Below, piece by piece: positions 35,911 to 48,027 of a stretch of 64,000 bases of DNA (position 1 is its first letter; each line of letters begins with the position of its first letter). A program made the translations under genes and the position numbers. The notes beneath the pieces were generated by a model. That model worked only from the letters and a program-made list of their open reading frames with translations. It had not been told where the DNA came from and made no database searches. Origin of the DNA: Citrus sinensis (taxonomy: Eukaryota > Streptophyta > Magnoliopsida > Sapindales > Rutaceae); assembly GCF_022201045.2 (NCBI RefSeq), contig NC_068557.1, positions 9,176,001 to 9,240,000 of the forward strand, in the 5' to 3' direction.

Positions 35911-38073
35911 TGGTAAGGATATTTGTTTTAATTTCAGTAGTGTATTTTTAACAAGCTTTAATAGTACATAAGCGATAATTAATGTCACATGTATTTTTAT
36001 TTTTATGTAGGTCTTCAATTCAAGACTATGATATTACTTAAAATAGTATTAATTCACAGATATAATACAGCCATTTTAATGAAAATATATAATATTTTGT
36101 ATCACTATCACATAATGAAAATTCTTACATAAAATTCAATTATTTGCACAAATCCATTAAAAAACACTAATTCTTTATACATTTGGTATTTCATTCCCAT
36201 CTCACCCCAAATTCATCGTACTTTTTTCAAATCGAACCTTGACCATTTTTTACAAAACGAAGTCAACCAAAATAAGCAATCATTTAGAGACACATCGGCT
36301 CACTTTTATAGCAGTGAGAACACCTTCGACTTATTATCAAAGCATCTATAATTGCATATCTTATCAAATTCTTAAAGTTTGCTTTGAGCGTCTCACAAAA
36401 TAAAAATAAGCATAGTGATAGGATTATGCTGAGAGTACTGCATTCAAAGCTAAAGAATCTCTAACTGATGATCAAGACAACTAGAGAAGGTCATTAACAT
36501 TAATTAATAATTTAACTTAAATTAAAGTGTCATTATTTAAAGCGAAGGCCACAGGGCACCTAATAGGATTCCTCATAAAGTTAGTATATATCCAAAGTTG
36601 TTTCTTTCATGTTCCCCCAATTTATATTGTCTTCTTTTAAACAATAACATGAGGCATCTTTGACACATGCGCTTACACTAATTGAGAAGGTAAAATTGAG
36701 TCTTCACATGAAGGCAATTCATTATCGCACTAAAAGTTCAGTGGTGTAATAATACGTTAAGGTTATAGAAAGAAAAAAAAAACAATTAAAAATTCCAAAT
36801 TTTACAACTTGTACATGGATTCAGCTAATTAGAATTGAAGCCTTATAAAGAGAAAGGAATGAAAATAGGGCCCTTGAAAGGAGAAGTCATTCATACACTT
36901 GGGTGAGGGCATCTCTAGATATAACGTGGACAGCTTCATCATAATTTATTCATATAAATAAAATTTACTAAATTTGGAATTAATTAAATTACAGCTTTGG
37001 CTCAGCTTCTTCGCATACCAAAACTTACAAGGAGTTGCGATAACCTGTGATTCTGGTCGGTGGGTTTGATGAGTTTAGAAAATATTATTTTGGACCAGAT
37101 ATTATTTAGAGCGCCCGAAATGGGTTATCTGCTAGAACGCGTGGATATTATTGGGCTCAAATTGTAAGCCCAATTAATATCCTTGGGCCATTGTTCATAG
37201 TCGAAGGTTGTTATCCTAAATCTTTTATTTTCACTCGAGAGATTATTTACAGTTTTACCAACTGATCTAACTGGCACCTCATTTCAATTAATATACCTTC
37301 ATTATTCTTTTAATTTTCAATAAAGTGCTTAAAACTTTAATTCTAACCACTGCCAAATAAATAAATAAATAAAGAATCAGTTGATCTACCTAAAATACCC
37401 TGAGCATAACGGCTTCTTTATATTCAAATCACAACAAAATTTTTCCTAAAGCGAAAAAAAATGACCGTACGCATGCAAAAGAAGCTCACAGAAAGGCCGC
37501 GGTCAAAACTGATGAATGGAAAAAACAAGTTGGATGAAAATGAAAAGATAAATAAACAATTGGTTGAAAGGGGGGGGGGAAGAGAGAGAGGGGCTAACAA
37601 TAAATGATGAGGAAGAAATTGCAAAGAGAGCATTAATGGGGGACGACAAGGCCATTAAATAGATTGCTGAGTAGCGAGAAGGTTACTTAATTGCTTGAGT
37701 TTATCGCTGCAATTGTCTTTTTTTTTCCTGCCCTCTCTTTCATTGCTTTCTTATCTCTGCAACCCACCTCCCCATATCACATTTAATGCTCTCTCTTACT
37801 CCCTCAGTCTGTGCAGTAAATTAAATGAAAACGTAGAGGATTTAATTTTATATAAAATTAGAAGAGGGGGGGGGGGGGGGGGGAATTTTTTCACCCTTTT
37901 ACAAAATTTTCATTTCACATTTTCACCGCATGTCCATCATATATCGGGCAAAACATATTTTAGTGGACACAGTTACTGAAGTGATAAAACTAGCTAGAAA
38001 TGCCAATTAAGGAGAATTTGATGATGATGATATTAGATTATCTAATGATCATTGTCCTTTTTGGCCTTTTACT
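35911..38073. other. Intergenic, 3' side of the DRB gene
   Basis: No gene seen; open frames at 37424-37979 are low-complexity Ser/Leu-rich. There is an 18-base G run at 37866-37883 and an AG/G-rich tract near 37569-37592. Near 37147-37181 tattattgggct and agcccaattaata form an inverted pair, followed by ttgggcc; these are site-II-like TGGGCY words of plant promoters, but no gene follows them. Confidence 0.5.
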
Positions 38074-39716
38074 TCATAACTGTAGCTTCTTGTTGAACTC
38101 AGGATTCAGTTGTTGAGTTGATGATGGGTTGTTGAGTAACTTTGAGCCGCTGGCTGCTGAGACCTCTGCCGCTTCTTTCGTTGATGGTGGATTTGATGAT
38201 GATGATGAGGACGATGGGGTTGTTATTGGTGGTGATGGTGGTGCTGCACAAACTGGGATCACTGACCTAATTTGAACTGCTGGGGCAATCCTTTGTGGGT
38301 TGAATCCTCCAGTGTACATGGATTTTGCTCTAATGGGAGTTGGTGTGATTGGATTTGGATTTAAAGATCCTAAGAACCTACTACTACCAACCTGGCTTGT
38401 GCTATCAAACAAACTAGTCTTAAGCATACTGGTATCGAGCTGAGGAAATGGCTTGTGTATTGAACTTTTTGTTCCATGAACAATAATACTACTTGAATCC
38501 TCCTTTTCAAAGGGTTTCTTGATGATGGCATCTTGCTTACCAAAAAGCCAATCTTCCTCATGATCCCCTTGATGATGATGCTCATCAAGTTTTGCTAATG
38601 CCTCTTGCATTTTCGCTTGTGAGCTGGCCCCAACTTTTACTGGAATAGGTATATTTGCTGGGCATAATGATGTAATTGGTGGTAAGATCTTTGAAGTTGA
38701 TCTGGGTGGAGGTGGAGGAACAAGAGATACATAGCTGCTTTGTTTCTGTGTTGGAACAGCTAAAGCAGAATCCATCAGCATATCAAGCAGCCTCCAATGT
38801 TGTTGATACTGTGAAGAGTTCCCAGAAGTTGAAGAAGCTGCAGAGCAATTGTCTCTATGACTCCTGCAAACCACTCTCCTTCTTGCTTGGCTTTGATCCC
38901 TTCTTCTAGCATTGTTATTTCTGTTATCATCTTTGGCTCTAAAATTTGAAAGAACCCTTGCCACAATTGCCTGATCCTGTTCTTCAGGCTTGTCCGTTTC
39001 TTTATTTGTCAATGAATCCAAGTTTGGCACTGCACAAAATGTGGCTGCATATTTATATTGAGCAAACCAAAAAATACCAAGAATGAGAACAAGTCTATAT
39101 AAATTGGAAATGGAAACATACTTCTCTTCAAAGCAGACCAAGCTGCGATAGCAGCATTTTTCTCAGCTTGCTTCTTTGTCTTAGCTGGTTCACCAGTAAA
39201 ATTCATTCCAGCAAGCTCCACAGTACAAGTGAAAATTGGAACATGACCAGGACCTGATCTTACAGTGGTATATACAGGGAGGTTCAGCCCTGCCCTATGA
39301 GCAGTTTCTTGAAGAAGATTCTTGTAAATTCCCGTCTCATCCTTCATTTACATACCCAACAAATAAAAACATAAATTATAATAAGATTACATGGCAAGAC
39401 TCCTCTTTTTTTTTTCTTCTATTGATTAAACCAATCAAGAAAATGAAGCAAATTAAAAGACAAAACGTACAAGAACTCTTGCAGTTAGGGACCTTGAAGG
39501 GCCTCTCGTGGACAGAACATTAAGAGCAACTTCAGCAGCTGCATGCTCAGCCTGTCTTAATGTAGTACAATAACTAGGACTTTCAAAGATCTCACCATTG
39601 AAATTCACAGAAGCTTTGAATCTTGGAGCATGATCAGGTCCTTCTCTGATACAAGTATAAGAAGGGAGATTGAAACAGCTTCTTTGTGCTAGTTCCTGAA
39701 GTTGGTTCTTATACAT
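38074..39716 (-). CDS. DRB3: Double-stranded RNA-binding protein, DRB2/3/5 class
   Basis: Three coding exons, 39716-39471, 39341-39122 and 39029-38074, join in frame into 473 aa with GT-AG introns (donors gtacgt and gtatgt). The first dsRNA-binding motif begins at the start codon (MYKNQLQELAQRSCFNLPSY) and fills residues 1-70; the second spans about 87-154 and ends in the conserved AKxKKQAEKNAAIAAW helix. The rest is a Ser/Pro-rich, low-complexity tail. Plant DRB proteins partner Dicer-like enzymes in small-RNA pathways; DRB3 is linked in Arabidopsis to DCL3/AGO4-dependent antiviral methylation. The ATG lies two bases after an acceptor-like tttgtttgtcag, and a donor-like tag/gtgagttt lies near 39833, so a 5'-UTR intron is likely. 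DRB2 and DRB5 have the same domain layout; the choice of DRB3 rests mainly on neighbour order. Confidence 0.9.
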
Positions 39717-41517
39717 ATCTGACAAACAAAAGAAGCAATCACAGAGAGATTGTCAAGGAGATTATATAAGTGAAAATGAGCTCAACTACTGAAATGTAAG
39801 ATGATGTTTAAGACAACTGAAACTCACCTACTTCACCTGATATCTCAATCCTACATTGGCATGAAAATTGTCTCTCAAGACAAAATCATGGTTATGTCTT
39901 ATGAGAGAACAAAATGAAGACAGTGAAGCGAAATTTGTTGAGCCGAACGGCTAATAAGGACATCAATTACCCTTTCCTTGTTTTTTTTTAAAAAAATAAT
40001 AATAATAGAAATAAAAAACTAGTTAGGTATTAAAATTTAAAATAGGACTCTGTGAAGGTTAATAAGTTTCCAAATAGAGCACAATCTTCTAGCAATGAAG
40101 AGCCAAGAAGAATTAATTAAGTTGCCTTCGTGTTGGGGGTAATTGTGACATTTCAGTTACTATTTATTGCGGGTAGTTTTAAAATTACAGAAAACTCCCT
40201 GTGTTTTCTGGGTAGAACAATTAACAAGGAGTGCCTTCTGAAGTTTCTGGGGATTCTTTTTATTTTTAACACAAAATAACACACACAACCTTGACCGTGC
40301 TTCTTACTGGCACAGGCCTTCGATGTTGTTGACTGGACAGATGCCTTCAAACCTTTGACTTCCATATTATTATATCATGTAACTCTTGTCTGGTGTTTGC
40401 ACCTTTATATTACTGCACTTGCATTGCATGTTGCAAAATCACAATGATGTTTCAATACAAATCTGTTTTCCGAAATTTGTAAAATTGTTGGTCCTAGTAG
40501 GCATTTAAAATTGGCAGTTAAGCTAGTCTAGAGTGGTCCTCTCTGGTCTCTCTGGTCCAATTTCTCTGTATTGCAGTTATATTTTTATGCGGGGGTTAAT
40601 ATTGTTCACTGAGACTTGAGAGCGACTTGCGTAGTAGATGGGCACCAGCCTCATTGACCGATGACCACCATCCCCAGAAAATAACCACACAAAGTTTGGC
40701 TTTTCAAGGGGAAAATAAAATTTGCAATAAACAAATAGCCAATGCTTGGATACCAAATTAACTTGCTTCTTGAAGTTGCAATTTACAATTTACAATTTGG
40801 TTCTGATGCCTTTCTGCTTCTGGATTGGGCAGAACTTGGATTGCAGCTTCCAACTTGTTTTTGTCTCTGGTCCGGTCTTCAGCTGAAAGCCAAGTAATGT
40901 CAGACGTAATTGATTGCTACAAAAGTCAACCAAATTCTGTTCAATTAGAACTTCAATTTCATTATTGACACGCACTAGTGGCTATTTTAAATCTAACAGC
41001 TCTATACTTCAACTGCTACCAAATTTTCATTACATTTACAAAACTTATTTCTTATGCCTTGACCTGAGAGGAGTACACCATAATTTAAGAATATGTCAGT
41101 GAAACACTTGTGACCGGTAATAAAACTTGATTGTAACATACTGCTGTTAAGCGGTAGACAAGCCCTAATAGAGTGGAGGCCCAGAGTAGGGGGAGGTACC
41201 AAAAAGTTTTGGGTAATCAATCACCATTCAACTATGGTGACCCTAGAGCCACACACTGGGATCTAAAGCACTAACTGAATCCACAAATACAATACAATTA
41301 GACACTAACTAATTCCACAAATACAAAATCAGAACCAAAAGAAGCTCAATCATACAACACAACAAACCATTCCTTTTTGAAATCACAATTCCCAAACCAG
41401 CACTTTCATACACCCTTTTCAAAACAAAACTCCCCATATTGCACAAGAAATAGTGGAAGTTGAATGACTAGGTATGAAATCTCAGGGATATACATCAGTA
41501 ATTTGTCACAGCTTCCG
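39717..41517. other. DRB 5' region and PAT 3' region
   Basis: Contains the proposed 5'-UTR intron of the DRB gene (about 39719-39832), its promoter above that, and below 41517 the likely 3' UTR of the S-acyltransferase. Frames here (40153-40365, 40790-41220) show no motif. Confidence 0.5.
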
Positions 41518-44500
41518 CTATGTTTGTCTATTCTCAGTTGTCAAGTTGCTGCTGCTAGTACCACTCCCACCTGCACGATTTGATTCAATTCTAGCAGCCA
41601 AAGCAGTAAGCTCAGGTGACATGTCCCAGCTTCCACTTTTTCTTCCCCAACTAGATCGCCTGGGATGGATTCCAACACGATCCCCTTCCTCTACTGTAGT
41701 CCTAATATCCGGGGACAACTCAGCTAATTCACCATCTTTAACATTTATCCGATCATTGTTTGGCAGTTGTCCTTCTGTGAGATCACCTCCAGGACCAACA
41801 TCTCCCCACACCGTTTTCCTACCCATTTCTATGTCATCCCCAGCTTTCCCCATATTTGGACTCATAAAACCCCCACCTACTGATCGGGTTGGTAATGCAG
41901 GTTCCCTTGGTACCATTGCTCTGAAATTGTTCTTTGATGGAGGAATGCTGGAGCAAAATATCTCCTTAAAGTTGTCCACTACCCCTTTGTTATAGGGGTT
42001 GGCTCGCCGATCATATCGGTATCTAAAATTCTCATATGTAGTCTGCAAAAACACAACAATAAACAGAAAGTCTTTATATTAATAAAACAAGAATTTACAC
42101 AATGCCAGATGACAAGGATTTGAACAGCCAAAAAGGCTGAAATATTTTACCTGATTTGTACTGATGAGATATAAATGGAAGGCCGTAAGGCCACCAACAA
42201 ACCACATTGCTATAAAGGTGTAAATTATTAGAACAATTGATGCAGGGGTTTTAATCATTGCTTTCCAAATTGTTGTGTACTCAGCATCCATGATCCTTCT
42301 GATGTAGACCCAGCAAAATGCAAAAACGTATATACAAAGAAGGGTCGTCGAGAATACAAACATGAAGAAGAATCGATAATTACGCTGCATACAAAAAGCA
42401 AGTTTTCAGATACAGTATCCATACACATGTCACAGGAATTTTGTGGAGATGATGATATCTGGAAAACCAAACTGTAGTATCAACTGACAAAATTGTGATG
42501 CTAGCATAACGGAATTACTTTCTTGAACTAAGCATGATGATGTTAAATCAAGTTTACAAGGCAATAAATTAGCAGTCAATTGAGATAAAACTCATCAGGA
42601 TTTCAACTATATCAAGAGTGGACAAGTTCTTTTCACCCTGAATTTTATTGCTTTTAACAGCCAATTAAGAAACATGCTCAAGCTCAGAATTTCCAACCCA
42701 GTGTAGTCTCATTTTCCAATAAGGAATTCTTAAAGGACATAACCCAAATCACCCTTCCAAACCCAACTCTCTCCCCCACCAAATATAATACTTGTGTCCT
42801 TCAGAAATGATATCTTTTTTCTTATACCCGCACCAGACCCCAACCCCCTTCTCCTGCCAAACAAACAATTCAAACTAAATCCTCACCTCATCCGACCTCT
42901 TTTCCAGCCGATGCAAGGGGGTATTAATCTTTCAACATTTTGGTCCACAAAGTCTTACCAGCCAAGCTATCCCATTGGGGATAGATACAAATGAATTCAA
43001 AAAAACATGCCACTATATGTGCACATTCTACCAAAAAAGGCAGGGAACAAAATGAATAATATAAGTAAATCCTTCAGATATCATTGGCATAATTCTAAAA
43101 CAAACGATCACTTACCAGTCCAATACATTGCCCAACCCAGGGGCAGTGGTGATCAAAACGTTCCACACAGTTATTGCAGATGGAACAGTGGGAGCAGCGA
43201 GGAGGTCTATAAAGCATGCAAGTATCGCAATATTTAATCTTCACTGTGATTCCATTGACCTCTACTTCCTTTATGCGAGGCAACCGTAACTGTGGAGTTT
43301 GGCCAGCACCAACATCTGCATTCCCGTCAAAGCCTTCTGGCTCAGGAGGGTGTGCATTACGTGGAATTATACCAGGATCTCTTCCTGAGGTTAGCAGGAG
43401 CAGAAGCAAATCCTGAGAAATAAAAAATGTTCATGAATTTCGGGCTCAACATACAGAAATTTTTACTGACTTCACCTCATAAATTAAAGCCATGCGGTAG
43501 AAAGCGTTACAGATCTTCTGATCTGTAACAATGTAGGACTCTTAGTTGTTGGTCCGGGCAAATAGGGTAAATCCTATGGAGAAGAATATCACAACCAATG
43601 CATAGACATGTAACCAGTATCCACATCTCAAAAAGCATGCACGCATCATGAAGTCAATGCTTATGATGGGATAGATTGACCTACATATGGTGGGATTGCA
43701 AATGTTGATTACTAAGTACAGTCCTAGAAAGGTGACGACATTGAAAACCAGCTTACTATACTATCATCTTAAAACAACAGCCACAGCAGGTTCATTTTTA
43801 TTTGAAACTTCTCACTTCAGTAACAAATGCAATGTACCGGCAGACAACAAAAATGTCCTAACATTGCATAATATATTCCAACCGTTCATACAATTGTGCC
43901 CACTTCTTCCTATATGTCTATTACTGTCCATACTCCTCAGTAACAAAACATGCTCCTTCCTCTCCACTATGATTAAAGACAACAGCTATTTTGAAAGACC
44001 ATCAAAATCTGCAAGCACACTCAACCTAGGTCACTGCCAACTTGCGTGGTGTATGTTTAGGTCAAAATTGCAAACTATTTCATGAATAACAAAGAGCCAA
44101 ATCCTTCTCTTCTGCCACAAAAATTCTTAAAAGACGATGGAAACATGCAAGATAGAAATAACTTCATGACGAGCTTGACAGAAAGAGAAACTTACAATTT
44201 TTTGTTTTTTCTTTTGAAAGGAAACACAGAAACTTTTATAGAGTATTAGGAGGGAATAAATAGTACAAAAGTGAACCAGAGGTCCATAAACTAAAATCTT
44301 TCCAGCAGTGTAGAACAACAAAAGCTATACAAAACTTTGAAATAAGAAACCCTTGTACTCAAGACACAGAAATAAGAATCCTAACCAACAAAATACTTGC
44401 ATCCCAATCAAGCAGAAAACTGTGAAAAGAGAAACTTACATAAACAGTGAAAGTCACCGCAACAACCATTATTGATATTCCCAAATGATGAGGATAATCA

Positions 44501-45456
44501 TCCATCAATTTTCGAGCAACAAAGACGCAGAAAACTGAGATGGGAGCAACAATGAGAAATATAGTTAACCCCAGCGATCTTACATCTGGTCCAAATATAA
44601 GCCTCCCTTGAAGAAAAAATATCTGCGGCAACAAATAGAACTGATTAATGCATTTGAAGGAACATGCACAAACACTCAAATCCCCCATACACAAAAGATG
44701 GGAATATCTATGCCAAATTAAAGTCTAGGCACGACTGAAGGCTTAACACTGCACTTTGGTTCTTTGAATGGAGTTGCTCCATCAATTAATCACCTAATTT
44801 ATTGGCCTTTGACATTCAATCAACTGAAACAACCACAGTTAAGCATCTTTAATTCAACAACTTCAAATATATTATTAGCTGCATAGACATGTGACCAGTA
44901 TCCACATCTCAAAAAATGATTAGACCTAAATAATAATCCCTCAATCTTAGCTGTCATACACATATTTCTTAAATTTTCAATTTTTAGATAAATTTATTTA
45001 TAATCATGTACACAAACACAATAATATGCAGCTCTACTGAAGCTCCTCTAAAAAGTGTCACACTCAAGTAATGGAGGGGCACATCAAAGTTTCCATTTTT
45101 AAGCTGACAGAGACAGAGTTCAGCTCAAATTCTTCTTCATTATCTTTAATTCCCCGCAAAACTCACTTACACATACGTAAAAGACTAAAAATAACAATAA
45201 AACCTAGACCGATAAAATTAGATAATTACAACTCATAATGCCCAAAAACAAAAATAAAATCCAATAAACAAAAAATAGAAAAATAACCTACTTAACCAAA
45301 CTTAGAAACATTAATTACGTAGAACAAAAAAAAAATTAAAAAAAGGGGAAACAAAACACTTACATTGCTTCCTTTCCAAGTCTGATAAACCCGTAAATCA
45401 CCGGACCGGCCCTCAGATCTCGGATCCGATCGCTGAGGTGGCGGCACTACATACAT
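41518..45456 (-). CDS. DHHC protein S-acyltransferase (PAT5-8 clade)
   Basis: Five exons, 45456-45364, 44622-44440, 43412-43116, 42384-42151 and 42042-41518, all joined at phase 0 by GT-AG introns, give 443 aa. The Cys-rich DHHC domain is in exon 3, with [15 protein letters not shown] followed by the catalytic DHHC at about residues 179-182. Four membrane spans are visible at about 46-65, 76-98, 196-220 and 240-266, placing the DHHC loop in the cytosol as usual, and the TTxE motif follows at 270-273 (TTYE). The tail ends in a conserved [17 protein letters not shown] block. The enzyme transfers palmitate to cysteines of membrane-associated proteins. I chose the second ATG ([10 protein letters not shown]) over one 12 codons upstream, because this N-terminus is the conserved one. 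From memory it matches At3g26935. Confidence 0.95.
43600..44916. repeat. Dispersed 35-bp repeat pair in PAT introns
   Basis: The segment beginning gcatagacatgtaaccagta occurs at 43600-43635 and 44881-44916 with one base changed. One copy is in intron 2 and the other in intron 1 of the S-acyltransferase gene. The pair may be a remnant of a small mobile sequence. Confidence 0.8.
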
Positions 45457-46740
45457 CCTTAGCTCCGCTTTTTTTGGAAAAAAAAAATACAATAATTAAA
45501 AAAATAAAAATAAAATATTGATCTTATGAACTGAAGATGGGGACTGAGTCAGGGGCGAGTCAGGACTCGGCGAGTCGAATGAAAATGACGACTAGACATA
45601 AGAAGGAGATTAGAAAGAGAGTTAAGGGTGAGGGAGGGAGTTTGGTTAATTAACAGAGAGATTCTGACTTCTGATTGCGTTTTTTCGTTTGTTGTCTTGT
45701 CACTCTCTCTCTCTCTCTGTTGTGGTGACTGTGCGTTGTCTGTTTCGGGTAGCTTTACAGAGGTAGCTTTACAGAGGTGTTGGGGCGACGTGGCCGGATT
45801 TGATTGGTCGGTCACTGAGAAGACCGGTTGTGGTGGGTGGACTGCTTGGCCTTTTTTATAAACTTTTAATTAACAAGATGGAGAGAGATGACCAAAAAAA
45901 AAAGAATGCGACGGCTCGCTCTACTAGTCTTCTCTGTCTCTCTTTGGGGCTGCTCTCTCCCCTAATTCTCTTCTCAGTTTTTCCTCATGGGTTTGCTTGT
46001 CACTTGTCCTGTTCTTCATTTCCCCTTCTATTTCACTTTTAATTACAATGCTGCCCCTCTATGCTTCATTTTGCTGCCATTAATCAATTAAATTTTTTTC
46101 CCCCCTTTTTTGTTTGTATATGATGTAGAGATACATCCGAATGTCAATTGTCAAGTCTATTTTTAGAAAAGAATAAATAAATTTTGTTAAAGATTTTTTT
46201 TTAATATATTATTATTGGACATTTTCCTAATAGTTTAAATTAGAACAAACTCTCATATTCGAACTCCTTTTTCTCACTTTGTGTCAATTAATTCGTAATT
46301 TTATATGAGTTTAAAAGTGGATTTATTTTTAATGTGCGGATGTATAAGCTATTTTTTTTCTTTTAATACATTGCAACCCATTCCTCCCAATTCCTAAATT
46401 GAACTCATGATCTCTAACTTTCATTTGTAAGAATTAATTCAAATGGACTATTTTGAGGATAAATTATTTAGGTCTAATCATTTTTTCTAATTAAATATAT
46501 CTTATAAAATGAAGTATGGAAGAATATAAATATATTGAACAACACTGTATTTACATCTCATTCGTGCTATATTTTTATGATTTTACTTTATATATGATCC
46601 TAGGGTGAACAATATAATAATTAATAATCTTTACTATATTTTAAGACCAAAAGAAAGCAATTCGCCAACAGTAATAGAGATGGAGCCATTTAATTTTCCT
46701 AATACCCACAAAGGTCATATTGATCTTGATTTAAGTGGAG
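45457..46740. other. PAT 5' UTR/promoter and intergenic DNA
   Basis: The first 400 bp upstream of the start hold the probable 5' UTR and promoter, with a CT dinucleotide run near 45703-45718, common in plant 5' leaders. The word gtagctttacagag is doubled at about 45750-45776. The remainder to 46740 is AT-rich without a gene. Confidence 0.5.
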
Positions 46741-46968
46741 AAATAATAAGCCACTAGGCTAGTTAAGTGGTTAGAACTCATATCTCACAATAGTGAGATC
46801 ATGGGTTCAAACCCCCACAATGAATTGTGTGGGTTTAATTTTCTTTCTCAATTTGAGTAAAGACAGTCTTTTATTTTTGAAATGTGAGTGGGGTGAATTG
46901 TGTGGGTTTAATTTTCTTTTTCAATTTGAGTAAAGACAATCTTTTATTTTTCGAAATGTGAGTGGAGT
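46741..46968 (+). mobile_element. Candidate tRNA-derived SINE with duplicated body
   Basis: An A-box-like ggctagttaagtggttaga is followed about 40 bp later by a perfect B box, ggttcaaaccc, the internal promoter of tRNA-derived SINEs. The body just downstream is present twice in tandem (46821-46893 and 46894-46967, about 73 bp each, few differences). No clear poly-A or poly-T tail or target duplication was found, so the boundaries are open. Confidence 0.5.
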
Positions 46969-47778
46969 TGATGACCCTCGAATATCATGATTTGATGATA
47001 AATTAGTTACAGTAATTATCTAATTGTAAATATCATGATTTGAGCAATAGTCTTATGTAATGATTCGGCAATTGCATTAAAGTATTTAAGAAATATTTAT
47101 CATTATAATTTGAAAATAAAATTGATTTTTATCTCATACTTTATATGGTTAAAAAAGAGAAACTATAAATTTTTTATTATCTTCATTAAAATTATTATTT
47201 AAATACTGTATGTATCACATACTATCAGTTTTTATTGTTTGGAAGCAAATTCAAGTAAAATGGGTGCAAATGCTTGCTCCATATGGTAGGAGATAAGGGA
47301 TATAATAGATATAAATATCAAAAAAAAGAAAAAAGTATTTATGTCTCTCATCATTCAAAAAACTTGGGAAATTTATAGTAATAACCAAAAAATTTTTACT
47401 GTTTTTCATCTTAACCCCCCAAAAATATTTCTATCAACATTAGCCATAAAACAACATTTGAGACCAAAATGCCCCTCCCTCATCTCTCCCCCAACACTCC
47501 TTTTCACTCATCTCTCCCAAACCGATCCAACTCCCATCATCGGCGGCGACATCAACCCTCATCGGCGGCGGCTCCATCTCTCACCGGCATCCGATCTACG
47601 ATCTACAACCTTCAACAAAACCTAGGTTAGTTATTTTTCTTATTTTCATTAATTTAAAATGAGATTTTAGAATAATAATAGTTATAGCTTGAGAATAATA
47701 GTGGTGGTGATGATGTTTGTGATGGTTGGTGGTGTTTGGGAGTATTGTTTTCGATTTTGGAGTGATTGCACTTAATTT

Positions 47779-47950
47779 TGGGGGTGGGGAGGGAGGGGGG
47801 CAGGGCGCGCGCGTGCCCATCGCTGGGCAGCAGCGCGCGCCCATGCGCGGCTTGCTGTCGCACCAGATTTGGTGCGACAGCAGGCGCTGTCGTACCAGAT
47901 CTAGTGCGATAGGCGCGCGCCTGTCGCACCAGTTCGTCTGTCGCACTAAA
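47779..47950. repeat. GC-rich cluster of direct and inverted CTGTCGCACCA words
   Basis: In a locally GC-rich island the word ctgtcgcacca or a near copy occurs at 47855, 47887, 47921 and 47938, and its complement at 47870 (tggtgcgacag) and near 47903 (ctagtgcgatag). The first pair makes a perfect 11-bp-arm hairpin. gcgcgcgc blocks recur at about 47805, 47833 and 47912. It lies 80-250 bp upstream of the ULP1 start, in what should be the subterminal or promoter part of the MULE. Confidence 0.85.
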
Positions 47951-48027
47951 AATTAGAGTTTTTTTTTAACGAGTCAATTTTTTTTTCTGTAAATGTAATG
48001 TAATAATTTTATAAATATTACAGATAC

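Noticed and set aside
37147-37190. Site-II-like TGGGCY words as a promoter
   Set aside because: No gene follows on either strand within a usable distance, so it is noted only in the intergenic entry.
37424-37979. Two frames rich in Leu and Ser on opposite strands
   Set aside because: They arise from CT- and G-rich low-complexity DNA and contain no domain.
38370-38966. Extra minus- and plus-strand frames within the DRB third exon
   Set aside because: They are other-frame shadows of the exon; the spliced frame joins three exons without a break.
41474-41995. 173-codon plus-strand open frame
   Set aside because: It lies antisense to the last exon of the S-acyltransferase, whose reading frame matches a conserved protein end to end; the plus frame has no motif.
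47596-47956. Pro/Arg-rich frames on both strands
   Set aside because: They come from the GC-rich palindromic cluster; repeat words, not codons, explain the composition.
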